A stretch of 64,000 nucleotides of DNA, from the NCBI GenBank assembly GCA_936920195.1, contig CAKZHE010000230.1, positions 1 to 64,000 of the forward strand, given 5' to 3'. This DNA is from an uncultured cyanobacterium (lineage in GTDB: Bacteria; Cyanobacteriota; Cyanobacteriia; Cyanobacteriales; FACHB-T130). The notes below the pieces were generated by a model. That model was not told the origin of the DNA. It saw nothing but the letters and a program-made list of their open reading frames with translations, and did no database searches. A program made the position numbers and the translations under genes. Of the stretch, positions 45,234 to 53,971 are shown one piece after another; the stretch's first letter is position 1, and each line of letters opens with the position of its first letter.

Positions 45234-45256
45234 TCTGACGGGGTGAAAACCTCGTT

Positions 45257-45286
45257 ATATCAATTCCGGCTACGCCGGAATGATAT
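45257..45286. terminator. Stem-loop between convergent tumE-like gene and ilvA
   Basis: ATATCAATTCCGG and CCGGAATGATAT form an imperfect stem 20 bp after the toxin stop. A second related half-palindrome (ATTCCGATGCAACCGGAAT) follows near 45350, before the ilvA stop. Together they probably terminate both transcripts. Confidence 0.5.
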
Positions 45287-45378
45287 AGTGAAAGGGTGTT
45301 AAAACTGCAATCCGGGGAATTTATGCCTAAACCTCTCAAGGTATATCATTCCGATGCAACCGGAATTGATATTATTCC

Positions 45379-46890
45379 CTAGCCTAAAAATAACTTATAG
45401 GCGGGATTTTGACTTTCATCCCAATAACGATAGCCGAGGGTATCGAGAAAGATTTGCCATGCCGCAATTTCATGGGGCGGTACTTGCATTCCTACCACAA
45501 TCCGCCCATAGTCAGCCCCGTTGTTGCGATAGTGAAATAGACTAATATTCCAATTGGGACTCATGGAAGCGACAAATTTCATTAATGCACCGGGACGTTC
45601 GGGAAATTCAAACCGATAAAGTAACTCATTGCCAGCTAAAGGCGATCGCCCCCCTACCATGTGTCTTAAATGCAATTTTGTCAGTTCATCGTCGGTTAAG
45701 TCAAGGGTTTTTAACCCATTGGCTTCAAAGGAAGCGACAATTTTGGCAGCATCGGCACGATTAACGATTTGCACGCCGACAAAGATATGAGCTTCCCGCT
45801 CATCGGCAATCCGATAATTAAACTCAGTTAAATTGCGTTTTCCCATACAGTCGCAAAACTTTCGCAGACTTCCTGGTGCTTCGGGAATAGTAACCGCAAA
45901 GATGGCTTCCCGACGTTCTCCTAATTCCGCTCGCTCCGCCACAAACCGCAACCGATCGAAATTCATGTTAGCACCGCAGGCGACGGCAACCAAGGTTTGT
46001 CCCTGAATTTGTTCTCGCTCTACATAGGCTTTAGCGCCAGCGATCGCCAGCGCCCCAGCAGGTTCTAAAATGGAACGAGTATCTTCAAATACATCTTTAA
46101 TGGCGGCGCAGGTGTCGTCAGTATCTACCAAAATAATTTCATCAACGTACTGCTGGCACAACCGAAAAGTTTCTTCCCCCACTTCTCGCACCGCCACCCC
46201 ATCGGCAAATAATCCTACTTGAGTCAAGCGTACCCGATGCCCTGCTTGAAGAGATTGCTTCATGGCATCCGCGTCTACTGGCTCCACCCCAATAATTTTA
46301 ATTTCTGGGCGCAACCGCTTGATATAAGCCGCAATTCCCGAAATTAACCCACCGCCACCAATCGCGACAAAAATGGCATGGATGGGTTGCTGATATTGCC
46401 GGAGAATTTCCATCCCAATTGTCCCCTGTCCGGCGATCACATGGGGGTCATCAAAGGGATGAATAAAAGTCATGCCTTTTTCCGCTTCCAGTTGACGAGC
46501 ATGGGCGTAGGCATCATCATAGGTATCCCCATACAGCACTACTTCCCCTCCCCGCGCTTTCACCGCATCAATTTTAACTTGGGGGGTGGTAACTGGCATA
46601 ACAATAATGGCGCGGGTTCCCAGCTTTTTCGCTGCCAAAGCTACTCCTTGGGCGTGGTTGCCTGCGGAAGCCGCGATCGCCCCTTTTGCTAGCATAGCTG
46701 GAGAGAGGTGCGCCATTTTGTTATATGCGCCTCTGAGTTTGAAAGAGAAGACAGACTGCATATCTTCTCGTTTCAGCAAAAGTTGGTTATTGAGTCGCGC
46801 CGACAGGTTGGGAGCCAATTCTAAGGGCGTTTCTTGAGCCACATCGTAGACGCGAGCCGTCAAGATCTGTACCAGGTAGTCGCAATACAT
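45379..46890 (-). CDS. ilvA: Threonine ammonia-lyase, biosynthetic
   Basis: A 503-residue IlvA. PLP Lys51 is in VFSFKLRGAYNKM; the phosphate-binding glycine loop is AIGGGGLISGIAAYIK; substrate and cofactor blocks SAGNHAQGVALAA are intact. Two ACT-like regulatory domains follow residue about 325 (ERREAIFAVTIPEAPGSLRKF and LLYRFEFPERPGALMKFVASM), as in the isoleucine-inhibited biosynthetic enzyme. It deaminates threonine to 2-oxobutanoate, the first step of isoleucine synthesis. It lies 64 bp downstream of hrcA on the same strand and may be read through. Confidence 0.96.
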   Translation of the reverse strand: MYCDYLVQILTARVYDVAQETPLELAPNLSARLNNQLLLKREDMQSVFSFKLRGAYNKMAHLSPAMLAKGAIAASAGNHAQGVALAAKKLGTRAIIVMPVTTPQVKIDAVKARGGEVVLYGDTYDDAYAHARQLEAEKGMTFIHPFDDPHVIAGQGTIGMEILRQYQQPIHAIFVAIGGGGLISGIAAYIKRLRPEIKIIGVEPVDADAMKQSLQAGHRVRLTQVGLFADGVAVREVGEETFRLCQQYVDEIILVDTDDTCAAIKDVFEDTRSILEPAGALAIAGAKAYVEREQIQGQTLVAVACGANMNFDRLRFVAERAELGERREAIFAVTIPEAPGSLRKFCDCMGKRNLTEFNYRIADEREAHIFVGVQIVNRADAAKIVASFEANGLKTLDLTDDELTKLHLRHMVGGRSPLAGNELLYRFEFPERPGALMKFVASMSPNWNISLFHYRNNGADYGRIVVGMQVPPHEIAAWQIFLDTLGYRYWDESQNPAYKLFLG

Positions 46891-46954
46891 GGGGTGGTAA
46901 ATGCCTTATGGAAGATTATTCTACTTTACTGGGGTGGCGATCTTTTCGATGCGG

Positions 46955-48028
46955 TTAACTGAGGGCATCAGAAAGATAATCCGCCGCTGCTTCTACTACC
47001 GCGATCGCATTTTCATATACCATCCTAGTTGGCCCCAATACTCCCACACTACCTACGGGTACAGTCCCTTGGTGATAATTCGCCGAAATCAAGGTACAAA
47101 TTCGCATCGGGGCTAAAGGATTTTCCGCTCCAATCCGAATCGTGGCGCGGCGCTTGCCCATTTCTAATTCGGGTATGGCAAAGATTACAGGCCATAATTG
47201 ATCCTGTTCTTCTTCCAATAAATGCAGTAGAGTTTGTACCTGTTGCAACTCCGAAAATTCCGGTTGCCGCAACACCTCCGAAACCCCGCGAATCATAATT
47301 GGGGCAGCGATGGGAGCAGTGGTGCGGCGAGCCAACTCCGTCAGCAAACTTCGCAAGCAATCCCCATAGCGCTGAAATTCCCGATCTAATTCATTCCAGT
47401 CTAAGGTAGTAATTTCTAAAAGCGATCGCCCTCGCAATTGACTATTTAAAAAATTCGATAAAATCTGTAACTCCCGCTCCACAGTCTCCCCATCGGTGGG
47501 ATTGCCCTCTTCCGATTTTGGCAATTCCATCAACACGCTGGTTGTCTCGTAGGCATCCGTCACCACAATCAACATTACTCGATCTGGATCTACCTGTACC
47601 AGTTGCAAATGACGCAATCGATGGCTGCGAGCCTGGGGAAGAGTAATTAAAGCAATACAACCGCTAATAGTTGCCAAAATCTGGGCAGCACCATGCAGCA
47701 GCGCTTCAAAGCTGCCCTCTTCGCGATGCAACTTCTCCGTTAGTAACTGCTCTACCTGACGAGTCAAAGGTTCTGACGGCACAATTAGTTGGTCAACATA
47801 AATTCTATAGCCAGAGTCAGAAGGGATTCTGCCCGCCGAAGTGTGGGGTTGATAGAGCAATCCCGCCTTTTCTAGCGCTCCCATCGCATTGCGAATGGTG
47901 GCAGAGCTAACATTGAGATTATATTCCTCTGCCAAGGCTTTTGAGCCGACAGGCTCGGCAGTGGCAATATAGTGGCGGACAGTAGCCCAGAGGATATATT
48001 GTTGCCGATCGGTCAGACTAAATGGCAT
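46955..48028 (-). CDS. hrcA: Heat-inducible transcription repressor HrcA
   Basis: A 357-residue HrcA. The N-terminal winged helix includes [45 protein letters not shown] and the [15 protein letters not shown] block; the C-terminal domain holds the dimerisation and chaperonin-sensing region ending [14 protein letters not shown]. It represses groESL and similar genes at CIRCE operators and is released on heat shock. No CIRCE sequence is seen near clpB or elsewhere in the window, so its targets lie outside. Confidence 0.95.
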   Translation of the reverse strand: MPFSLTDRQQYILWATVRHYIATAEPVGSKALAEEYNLNVSSATIRNAMGALEKAGLLYQPHTSAGRIPSDSGYRIYVDQLIVPSEPLTRQVEQLLTEKLHREEGSFEALLHGAAQILATISGCIALITLPQARSHRLRHLQLVQVDPDRVMLIVVTDAYETTSVLMELPKSEEGNPTDGETVERELQILSNFLNSQLRGRSLLEITTLDWNELDREFQRYGDCLRSLLTELARRTTAPIAAPIMIRGVSEVLRQPEFSELQQVQTLLHLLEEEQDQLWPVIFAIPELEMGKRRATIRIGAENPLAPMRICTLISANYHQGTVPVGSVGVLGPTRMVYENAIAVVEAAADYLSDALS

Positions 48029-48240
48029 AACCTTAAGAGTAGGAAGCAGAATTTCACCGGATTTTAAAGAGTTTAACTAAAAAATGTACCCAATTGGCGA
48101 TATGGCAATTGATTATTGGCAATTAATATCCAACATCTTCCTCTAAAATTCCCGCTTTGTCCGTAACAAAAGTGACCAAGACACAAAAAATTAGCCCTAA
48201 TTAATCAATTAAACCGGAATTCGACCGAAAGGTAAGACCG

Positions 48241-48375
48241 TTAATTCATTTTGCAGGTATAGCCTTCAGCTTCTTTTTCCTGAACCGTTTTTTCAACCGC
48301 AGATTTATCAGAGTTAAACCCAGCGGATTTGCCAGTACCGCACTTACTGGAGTCTTTGCAAGTGCAGTTATAAGT
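48241..48375 (-). pseudogene. Cys-rich small protein, 5' end lost to the TnpB element
   Basis: Reading on the minus strand up to the stop at 48241, the frame gives TYNCTCKDSSKCGTG then KSAGFNSDKSAVEKTVQEKE and AEGYTCKMN. Four cysteines and a compact 43 residues suggest a small metal-binding protein. There is no start codon before the TnpB element's hairpin, so its 5' end appears displaced. It is in the same frame as the TnpB stop codon, 49 codons apart. Family unknown; it could be a chance frame, but the sequence is markedly protein-like. Confidence 0.5.
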
Positions 48376-49765
48376 TTGACACTCCCACGTCTAAAGAGCG
48401 TGGGATTCTTTAAGAGTCCAGAGTCTGAACCTTAAGGGCGTAGTCAATGCGCCCCTACCAACTCCATCAAGATTAAATCCCAATGTTGTCGCTACTTTTC
48501 TTAGAATGTTGGCTGCACCATTGCAATCAGCATTGAGATACCAGTTGTTTGCAGTCCGATACAAACCCCGCTTAACCCGCTTCCCAGACTCTTGCCACAC
48601 TTCGACTTCGCTCAGTGCTTGCCCTTCGGGTTTTTCACCAAATGTAGGTAGCTCATCCGAGTCTAGAAAACTAGCCTTAGAAGTGTAGGATTCTTCCGTT
48701 TCTACAAACTTGATTCCATACTGCTCACACAGTTGTTTAATTCTTTCCTTCAATCTTCCTGTGGGTATCTGGACAAACTTCTGGTTAGTATTAGAACCCA
48801 AATTTATCGAGTCTTTCTGTCCCTTGTTCCAACCAAATACTACAGTACCAATCTGGTTTTCTAAGCAGTGATTAATTACTAATCTAGCAGCTTTATTGAT
48901 AGCATCCCTGACTTGCCTATTTCTCCTTTCAGTAACACGGGCTAACCGCTTAGACCAGAAGGATTGAGGTTGATTTTCCTTAAGGATAGATGCCCGCTTG
49001 TTATACCACTGGTTCAGGGATTTAAGGTGTCTCCCATCAACAATAAAGCTAGTCCCCGCATTGGAAACACAGGTCAACCAGTTATCAATCCCGTGGTCAA
49101 TTCCCAAAACTTTAGAGCTATCTACTTGAGTCGAAGTTGTTTCCACCTTGTAAACAAGCTCTAGATAAAACTCACCATTTCTGGGTAGTATCCGGTATTC
49201 CCTAATATCCTTGTAATCAAGGTTAGAGGGCATGGGCAGGTAGAAAGCATCTAGAGCAAACCACGCCTTTACTTTATTCCCAAGGGGAAATCGTAACCCT
49301 TCTGGCTTAAGTTTAACGGCTTGGGATGGGTAAGCTACTAGAGCAAAACCACCCTTCTTTTTGTAGTTGGGTATTCTTGGCTTTTGAGTTGCCGAACCAG
49401 TTTTTATCCCTTTCAACAATCCGATGAATGATGAGAAGGATTCTGCTACAGCCATGACAGTTTGTTGAGCTACTTGGGAGTACAGAGCCGAGTAGTGGGA
49501 ATTCTGCTTTAACTCATTAATCAGGGCAAATTTATTGACTACTTTCTCAGTCTTGAAGTAAATCTGTCTAGCGTAGTAAATGGCACAGTTGTTGAGTTTG
49601 TTTGACTCACTACATAGATATTCCAGAACGGCTTTAAGCTCCTTATCTGGGTTGATTCTGACTTGCTGACAGCCAAACATTTCTTAACCTCTTCTGTGAA
49701 TTGGTTGGCTTCGTACCTACGCCAACCCGCCTTATATCCCACGGCTAAAGCCAGTGGGTTTTACG
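48374..49765 (-). mobile_element. TnpB-only element of the IS200/IS605 superfamily (IS1341-type)
   Basis: The TnpB gene is bounded by two subterminal hairpins. The left-end hairpin on the minus strand is CCCACTGGCTTTAGCCGTGG (49738-49758). The right-end hairpin is CCCACGCTCTTTAGACGTGG (48384-48404). These are the structures recognised by single-strand TnpA transposases. No tnpA is present, so it is mobilised in trans or immobile. The right-end hairpin overlaps the TnpB stop, where the guide (omega) RNA is normally encoded. The outer boundaries are approximate. Confidence 0.8.
48391..49680 (-). CDS. tnpB: TnpB RNA-guided nuclease (IS1341/OrfB family)
   Basis: A 429-residue TnpB. RuvC-like residues are Asp195 in LGIDHGIDN, Glu330 in VETEESYTSKASF and Asp385 in NADCNGAANIL. 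The usual zinc-finger cysteines are replaced in this subgroup by SFLDSDELP. TnpB is the guide-RNA nuclease ancestral to Cas12 and cuts the donor joint to aid transposon retention. Residues about 354-361 (QALSEVEV) are an insert between conserved GEKPEG and SGKRVKRG, derived from a dispersed CACTTCGACTTCGCTCAGTG repeat at roughly 48598-48623; it leaves the frame open. The stop lies in the right-end hairpin loop. Confidence 0.9.
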   Translation of the reverse strand: MFGCQQVRINPDKELKAVLEYLCSESNKLNNCAIYYARQIYFKTEKVVNKFALINELKQNSHYSALYSQVAQQTVMAVAESFSSFIGLLKGIKTGSATQKPRIPNYKKKGGFALVAYPSQAVKLKPEGLRFPLGNKVKAWFALDAFYLPMPSNLDYKDIREYRILPRNGEFYLELVYKVETTSTQVDSSKVLGIDHGIDNWLTCVSNAGTSFIVDGRHLKSLNQWYNKRASILKENQPQSFWSKRLARVTERRNRQVRDAINKAARLVINHCLENQIGTVVFGWNKGQKDSINLGSNTNQKFVQIPTGRLKERIKQLCEQYGIKFVETEESYTSKASFLDSDELPTFGEKPEGQALSEVEVWQESGKRVKRGLYRTANNWYLNADCNGAANILRKVATTLGFNLDGVGRGALTTPLRFRLWTLKESHAL

Positions 49766-49772
49766 GCGATTT

Positions 49773-50186
49773 CTATAAGTCGTGTTCCTCTGTTCGACGA
49801 AAATCGTCCCAGATAAAAGCAATAATTTGCTCATAGGATGAACCTTCTGCTAGATATAAAGATGTATCTTCGGCAATTTCTCCAATCACTTTTTGTGGCT
49901 TGTCTTTGGCATACCAAAACTTAATTTCAATCACCAGTTTAAGGGAAGGAATTGCTAGGTCTACTCTTGGTTGTTTTTGTCCTACTGAGGGAGTATATTC
50001 TTCTTCTCTGATATCGGCAAAGAACGGGGCTAATAAAAAATAAAGCAGATTCTGGACATGATATTCATTTTCTATGTGCCACTGCCTGGCTTGGCTAGAC
50101 CTTATGGGGGACTTTTTTTCCCATGTCCAACGCCGCAATCCAGTTGGAACCCGTTTTAATAACTTGATAACATCTTCCAAGCTCAA
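49773..50186 (-). pseudogene. DpnII/MboI-like PD-(D/E)XK nuclease-domain fragment
   Basis: A 137-residue C-terminal-type domain: HIENEYHVQNLLYFLLAPFFADIREEEYTPSVGQKQPRVDLAIPSLKLVIEIKFW. The xVDxxI...xIEIK pair is the PD-(D/E)XK core of the REase_DpnII-MboI domain, found at the end of many bacterial proteins of unknown or defence-related role. The frame continues upstream without an ATG for about 30 codons (ALKAVRENYQKGLLTCSQS), and it ends at EEHDL just beside the TnpB element, short of the usual C-terminus. The gene is probably truncated at the element. Confidence 0.65.
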
Positions 50187-50441
50187 GGAGCCTAAAGTAG
50201 ATTGAGAACAAGTAAGTAAACCTTTTTGATAATTTTCTCTAACTGCCTTTAAAGCCGACAGATGATTTTTTTAATTAGTTTTAAAAATAAGGTTTGATGG
50301 TAACATAATTAGCCTTTTACTTCTTGAGTTTTCGTCAATAATTTTCCTATTACTATGATCTTGCCCCGACTCAGATCTTTTGAATCTAAGGAATTTGGGC
50401 AACAATTGTTGCCCAAATTTCCAGTCTCAAGAGAGAAAATT
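50187..50441. other. Spacer with no clear gene
   Basis: The left 80 bases carry the upstream codons of the nuclease-domain fragment. The rest, before the convergent end of the nucleotidase gene, shows no gene or repeat. Confidence 0.4.
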
Positions 50442-51947
50442 TCAGGGCAACTGGGTAACTTTAGTGGTAGAGATACTTTTTAGTTGGTTAATGGTTGAGA
50501 AGCGAATATCCTCCTTTTCAGCAATTAACTTAATGCCTTGTGCCTGGAGAGTCAAAAAATCTAATCCCTGTTCGTTACCACTAACTAAAAAATCGTTAAT
50601 GGCAACCTTGTAAGTCCGTTGAGCTTCCAGAGGTTGCTGATTGATTAACCAATGGCTAGCTCGATCTTGACTAATATTAGCAGTCTGAAGATAACCTCCA
50701 GTTCCGCGATTTCTTTCGCCTTGATCTAAAACTCTTTTTAGCAGTTCCCCCGTCATTTCTACTGCTAAAACTTTGCCGCCAAAGGGCAGAATTCGCAGGA
50801 CATCGTATTGCGTAATTATTCCGGGAGGAATGGTATCATCAATCCGAATTGAACCGCTATTAAAAATAGCTAAATCAGCATCTGGAACTTCCTTTAACAT
50901 CCCTTGGGCGATGATTTCCGTAAGATTGGTGGAACCATTGCGAACGCTTTCTTCCAAACCATCTAAATAGATATTAGTTGTGGCAATCTTTTCCCTGGGG
51001 TAAAATCCCATTTCTTCAAAAGCTTTGAAGGCAATATCTACCCATTTTTCTACTACTTGCGCTGTTGTGGGGTCATCGGGAATTGCTTCGGTAATTAGCT
51101 GGAGATCGGAAGTAATTTCTAAGCTTTTGGGTTTGTCGGTGTCGTAAACTAAGTTGTGAATATAAACAGTCCGGGCATTGGCATCAGCTTTAGCAATGGG
51201 AACAAAATTTCGTCCGCGCCGTTGTTGAATATTTTCGTGTTCGTGACCGCCCAAAACCATGTTAATCTCTGGAACAGATCTAATTAGTTTGCGGTCTTGG
51301 GCGATGCTAAGATGGGTGAGAGCAATGATAATATCAACTTTGCCCTTTAAAGCAGCTACTTGTTTTTGGGCTGCTGTTATGGGATCTGTATATTGGACAT
51401 AACTAGCTGGATTGCTATCGAGAGTTAAGCCAATTAGTCCAACGCGAACTGTTTTACCGCCGTCGCCTTTGACGTTAATAATGCGGTTGAGAGGTACTCC
51501 CGGAAAAGCTTCTCCCTGGTTGGTGGTGACGTTGCTAGAAAACCATTTAAAATTGGATTCTTTTAATCGTTCATTGAGTTGTTGGGCATTGATATCAAAT
51601 TCGTGATTTCCAAAGGTGGCATAATCCAATCCCATCGCATTCAAGCTAGCAATCATTTGTTTGCCAGCTAATCTTTGCCCATTGACTGTAGCCGTACCAA
51701 TGGCAGAAGGACTGAGGAAATCTCCGGCAATCAGAGTATAAGTACGAGGGTTTTTGGCTAACAGTTGTTTTCGCAAGGTGGCAACTCTGGCTAATCCCCC
51801 GCGAGTTCCTCCTTCTACGGGAGAAATTTCATAAACATCATTCATTTGCAGGAGAGTAATATTAACTTTCTCTGCTAAGGCGGGAGTTGCCAAGATTACT
51901 GCAAGTAATTGAGCGGCAATGCCGGAAGTTTGCCAAAATTTTTTCAT
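50442..51947 (-). CDS. Bifunctional metallophosphatase/5'-nucleotidase (UshA family)
   Basis: A 501-residue secreted protein. The signal peptide is residues 1-25 (MKKFWQTSGIAAQLLAVILATPALA). The calcineurin-like domain has LLQMNDVYEI, LIAGDFLSPS, TFGNHEFDI and LGGHEHE, the dimetal ligands. The C-terminal 5'-nucleotidase domain has the nucleotide-binding GSIRIDDTIPPG and INDFLVSGNEQGLDFL. It hydrolyses extracellular nucleotides to nucleosides and phosphate in the periplasm. It starts 2 bp after the txlA-like gene, forming an operon. Confidence 0.92.
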   Translation of the reverse strand: MKKFWQTSGIAAQLLAVILATPALAEKVNITLLQMNDVYEISPVEGGTRGGLARVATLRKQLLAKNPRTYTLIAGDFLSPSAIGTATVNGQRLAGKQMIASLNAMGLDYATFGNHEFDINAQQLNERLKESNFKWFSSNVTTNQGEAFPGVPLNRIINVKGDGGKTVRVGLIGLTLDSNPASYVQYTDPITAAQKQVAALKGKVDIIIALTHLSIAQDRKLIRSVPEINMVLGGHEHENIQQRRGRNFVPIAKADANARTVYIHNLVYDTDKPKSLEITSDLQLITEAIPDDPTTAQVVEKWVDIAFKAFEEMGFYPREKIATTNIYLDGLEESVRNGSTNLTEIIAQGMLKEVPDADLAIFNSGSIRIDDTIPPGIITQYDVLRILPFGGKVLAVEMTGELLKRVLDQGERNRGTGGYLQTANISQDRASHWLINQQPLEAQRTYKVAINDFLVSGNEQGLDFLTLQAQGIKLIAEKEDIRFSTINQLKSISTTKVTQLP

Positions 51948-51949
51948 GC

Positions 51950-52546
51950 TTATGATTTTACTTGACTGCTGTGACTGCGAGGATCGGTGGGACTATTTTG
52001 GTTAGGCGCAATTGGGGGGGAAAAGTTAGAAATTTGCCCGTTTGATTGGGCATAGGGGAGGGGCAACCCAGCAATGAGCGATTCTAAGTTCGCTTGGAGA
52101 ATGGGATGGGGTTGTTCGCCGATGGTTTGAGCGAGGGTTTGTCCTTGGTTGTCAAAGTAGACGAAATGGGGAATGCCGTCAACGCGATAGCGGAGGATTT
52201 CGGGCAACCATTTGGTATTATCAACGTTGAGCATGGTGAAGTTGACGCGATCGCCATATTCCTGTTTTAGTTTACCTAAATCCTTGGCCATAGCTTGACA
52301 ACTGTTGCACCAGTTGGCATAAAACTCCATTAAAGTTGGTTTGCCGTTGCTGAGGGCAACTTCTAGGGGGATGGAGGCGGTGGCTTGAGCATCGAGAGTC
52401 AGGGAGGGGACTTCTGTCCGCAATCCCTGGAAAAGGAGTACACTGAGGGCGATCGCTACTAAAGCAATTAAAAAGTTTCTGACTCGCGCTCCAGCATTGG
52501 GAGCGGATGGGGGGGTAGCGGTTGATTGAGGGGAATTCCCAGTCAT
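51950..52546 (-). CDS. txlA: Membrane-anchored thioredoxin-like protein, TxlA/HCF164 type
   Basis: A 198-residue protein with one membrane helix (about 23-41, NFLIALVAIALSVLLFQGL) and a thioredoxin domain whose active site is FYANWCNSCQ (Cys80, Cys83). The family includes plant HCF164 and cyanobacterial TxlA, which sit in the thylakoid membrane and supply reducing power to the lumen for cytochrome b6f assembly. It is followed 2 bp later by the 5'-nucleotidase gene and is divergent from the NIL ferredoxin. Confidence 0.9.
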   Translation of the reverse strand: MTGNSPQSTATPPSAPNAGARVRNFLIALVAIALSVLLFQGLRTEVPSLTLDAQATASIPLEVALSNGKPTLMEFYANWCNSCQAMAKDLGKLKQEYGDRVNFTMLNVDNTKWLPEILRYRVDGIPHFVYFDNQGQTLAQTIGEQPHPILQANLESLIAGLPLPYAQSNGQISNFSPPIAPNQNSPTDPRSHSSQVKS

Positions 52547-52601
52547 GGAAGATTTTCTTTAAGATGATAGGGTATGTACTTTCCTTAGTCTACCGACTGT
52601 T

Positions 52602-53006
52602 GTGAAAAAGCGAATTACTTTGACTTTCCCGAAACGAGCAATTCAAATGCCAGTCACTTATATTCTGGCAAAGGATTTTAATGTGGCGGCGAATATCATC
52701 CGCGCCCAGGTTGCTCCCAATCAGGTCGGGAAACTGGTGGTAGAATTGGCAGGAGATATCGATCTGCTAGATGCGGCGATTGATTGGATGCGATCGCAGG
52801 ATATTATTGTTTCCCTGGCTAGTCGGGAAATTTTGATTGATGAGGAAAGTTGCGTCCATTGCGGTTTGTGTACGGGGGTATGTCCCACGGAAGCTCTGAG
52901 TTTGGAACCGCAAAGTTTCAAGCTTCATTTTACGCGATCGCGTTGCATTGTTTGCGAGCAGTGTATTCCCACTTGTCCGGTGGAAGCTATTTCAACTAAT
53001 CTTTGA
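52602..53006 (+). CDS. NIL-domain 4Fe-4S ferredoxin
   Basis: A 134-residue protein with an N-terminal NIL domain (KRITLTFPKRAIQMPVTYILAKDFNVAANIIRAQV) and a C-terminal 2[4Fe-4S] ferredoxin with CVHCGLCTGVCPTEA and CIVCEQCIPTCPVEA. NIL domains bind methionine or related ligands in transporters, and NIL-ferredoxins of this type occur across cyanobacteria; a role in sulfur or methionine metabolism is suspected. The start is GTG at 52602. It is monocistronic and followed by a MITE. Confidence 0.92.
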   Translation: MKKRITLTFPKRAIQMPVTYILAKDFNVAANIIRAQVAPNQVGKLVVELAGDIDLLDAAIDWMRSQDIIVSLASREILIDEESCVHCGLCTGVCPTEALSLEPQSFKLHFTRSRCIVCEQCIPTCPVEAISTNL

Positions 53007-53049
53007 AAAAGAAGTTTGTAGTTGGGCTTCAGCCTAGGCTTATGATTTA

Positions 53050-53140
53050 CAGGACTTACGCAGTTGCTCCGCATATAGCGTTGATGGTGCGTTACGCTGC
53101 GCTAACGCACCCTACTAATAGAGGCATTGCGTAAGTCCTG
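53050..53140. mobile_element. MITE copy 3 (91 bp)
   Basis: Ends CAGGACTTACGCA / TGCGTAAGTCCTG with target duplication ATTTA at 53045-53049 and 53141-53145. The right duplication contains the stop codon of the phosphoribosyltransferase gene, so the insertion was neutral for that gene. Confidence 0.93.
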
Positions 53141-53142
53141 AT

Positions 53143-53970
53143 TTAGTTTTGAAGCTGGCGAAAATACTCGTCTTGATAGACTATTTCCAAATCTTTTTTG
53201 GTTACATGGTTGCCTGCATATAACCTGTCAAACAACTCTCGACTATCAATAATGTAGTCAAGAGTAACTCCCATACCATTTAACTGATTTTGAATTGCTT
53301 CCAAGGGTTCACCAAAAGCTCTGCTAATAAACACAAACGCATCGCTAACTTCATTACCCTGTTTACGCAAATACTCAACTGCTCGGATAATATTTGTCCC
53401 TGTAGTTAAAACATCATCGACGATAACTACTTTTTGATTGGGTTGCAATCTGCCATCTAGCAACAATTTTGGTTCTTCAGTTTGCTCGTCCTTTTCAAAA
53501 ACTAGATCGCAAGATGGTTTTCCTAAAAGTGCTGCCACACCAGCTGCTACATGGATTCTTTCTCGAAAAATGGGAGCATTTTTAGTATTTTCTTTTTTTA
53601 ACAATCCCACAATTCTATGAACTTTCCCAATTGCTGGCGCAACATAACCTGCCATTAATTGATATAATTCATGGCTTTTGCCAGCTTCAGATACTTCAGA
53701 TAAAGTAATAAAATAGGGAGATTTATTGCCATTTTCTAGGAAAAATCCTGCCTTTTTAACATCAAAGACATCTCGCTGATTTTGCTTGCAATAAATGATT
53801 AAATCTACCAAAGTGCTTTTGAATTGCTCAATTGCCAAATTACTCGCTTCAGTCAACCCCAACCTTTGTAAATTATCCCAAATCTCTTCTGTAGAAGTTT
53901 CGGCAAAATGTTTGGTGATTAATTCACTAAGTTTCCGAGAATCTAAAGTTTTTCTTGGTGTGGTTTTCAT
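53143..53970 (-). CDS. Orotate phosphoribosyltransferase-like PRTase
   Basis: A 275-residue type I phosphoribosyltransferase. The PRPP motif is VVIVDDVLTTGTNI, with a helical N-terminal extension of about 90 residues and a flexible hood segment (GKSHELYQLMAGYVAPAIGK). It resembles orotate PRTase but the extension and operon partner make the substrate uncertain. I use the ATG at 53970, 9 bp after AAGGAG; an earlier ATG at 53988 overlaps the upstream gene. The upstream gene, one base away, encodes an ADP-ribosyltransferase-like protein, so a nucleotide-signalling or salvage role is possible. A MITE ends at its stop codon. Confidence 0.75.
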   Translation of the reverse strand: MKTTPRKTLDSRKLSELITKHFAETSTEEIWDNLQRLGLTEASNLAIEQFKSTLVDLIIYCKQNQRDVFDVKKAGFFLENGNKSPYFITLSEVSEAGKSHELYQLMAGYVAPAIGKVHRIVGLLKKENTKNAPIFRERIHVAAGVAALLGKPSCDLVFEKDEQTEEPKLLLDGRLQPNQKVVIVDDVLTTGTNIIRAVEYLRKQGNEVSDAFVFISRAFGEPLEAIQNQLNGMGVTLDYIIDSRELFDRLYAGNHVTKKDLEIVYQDEYFRQLQN

Positions 53971-53971
53971 C

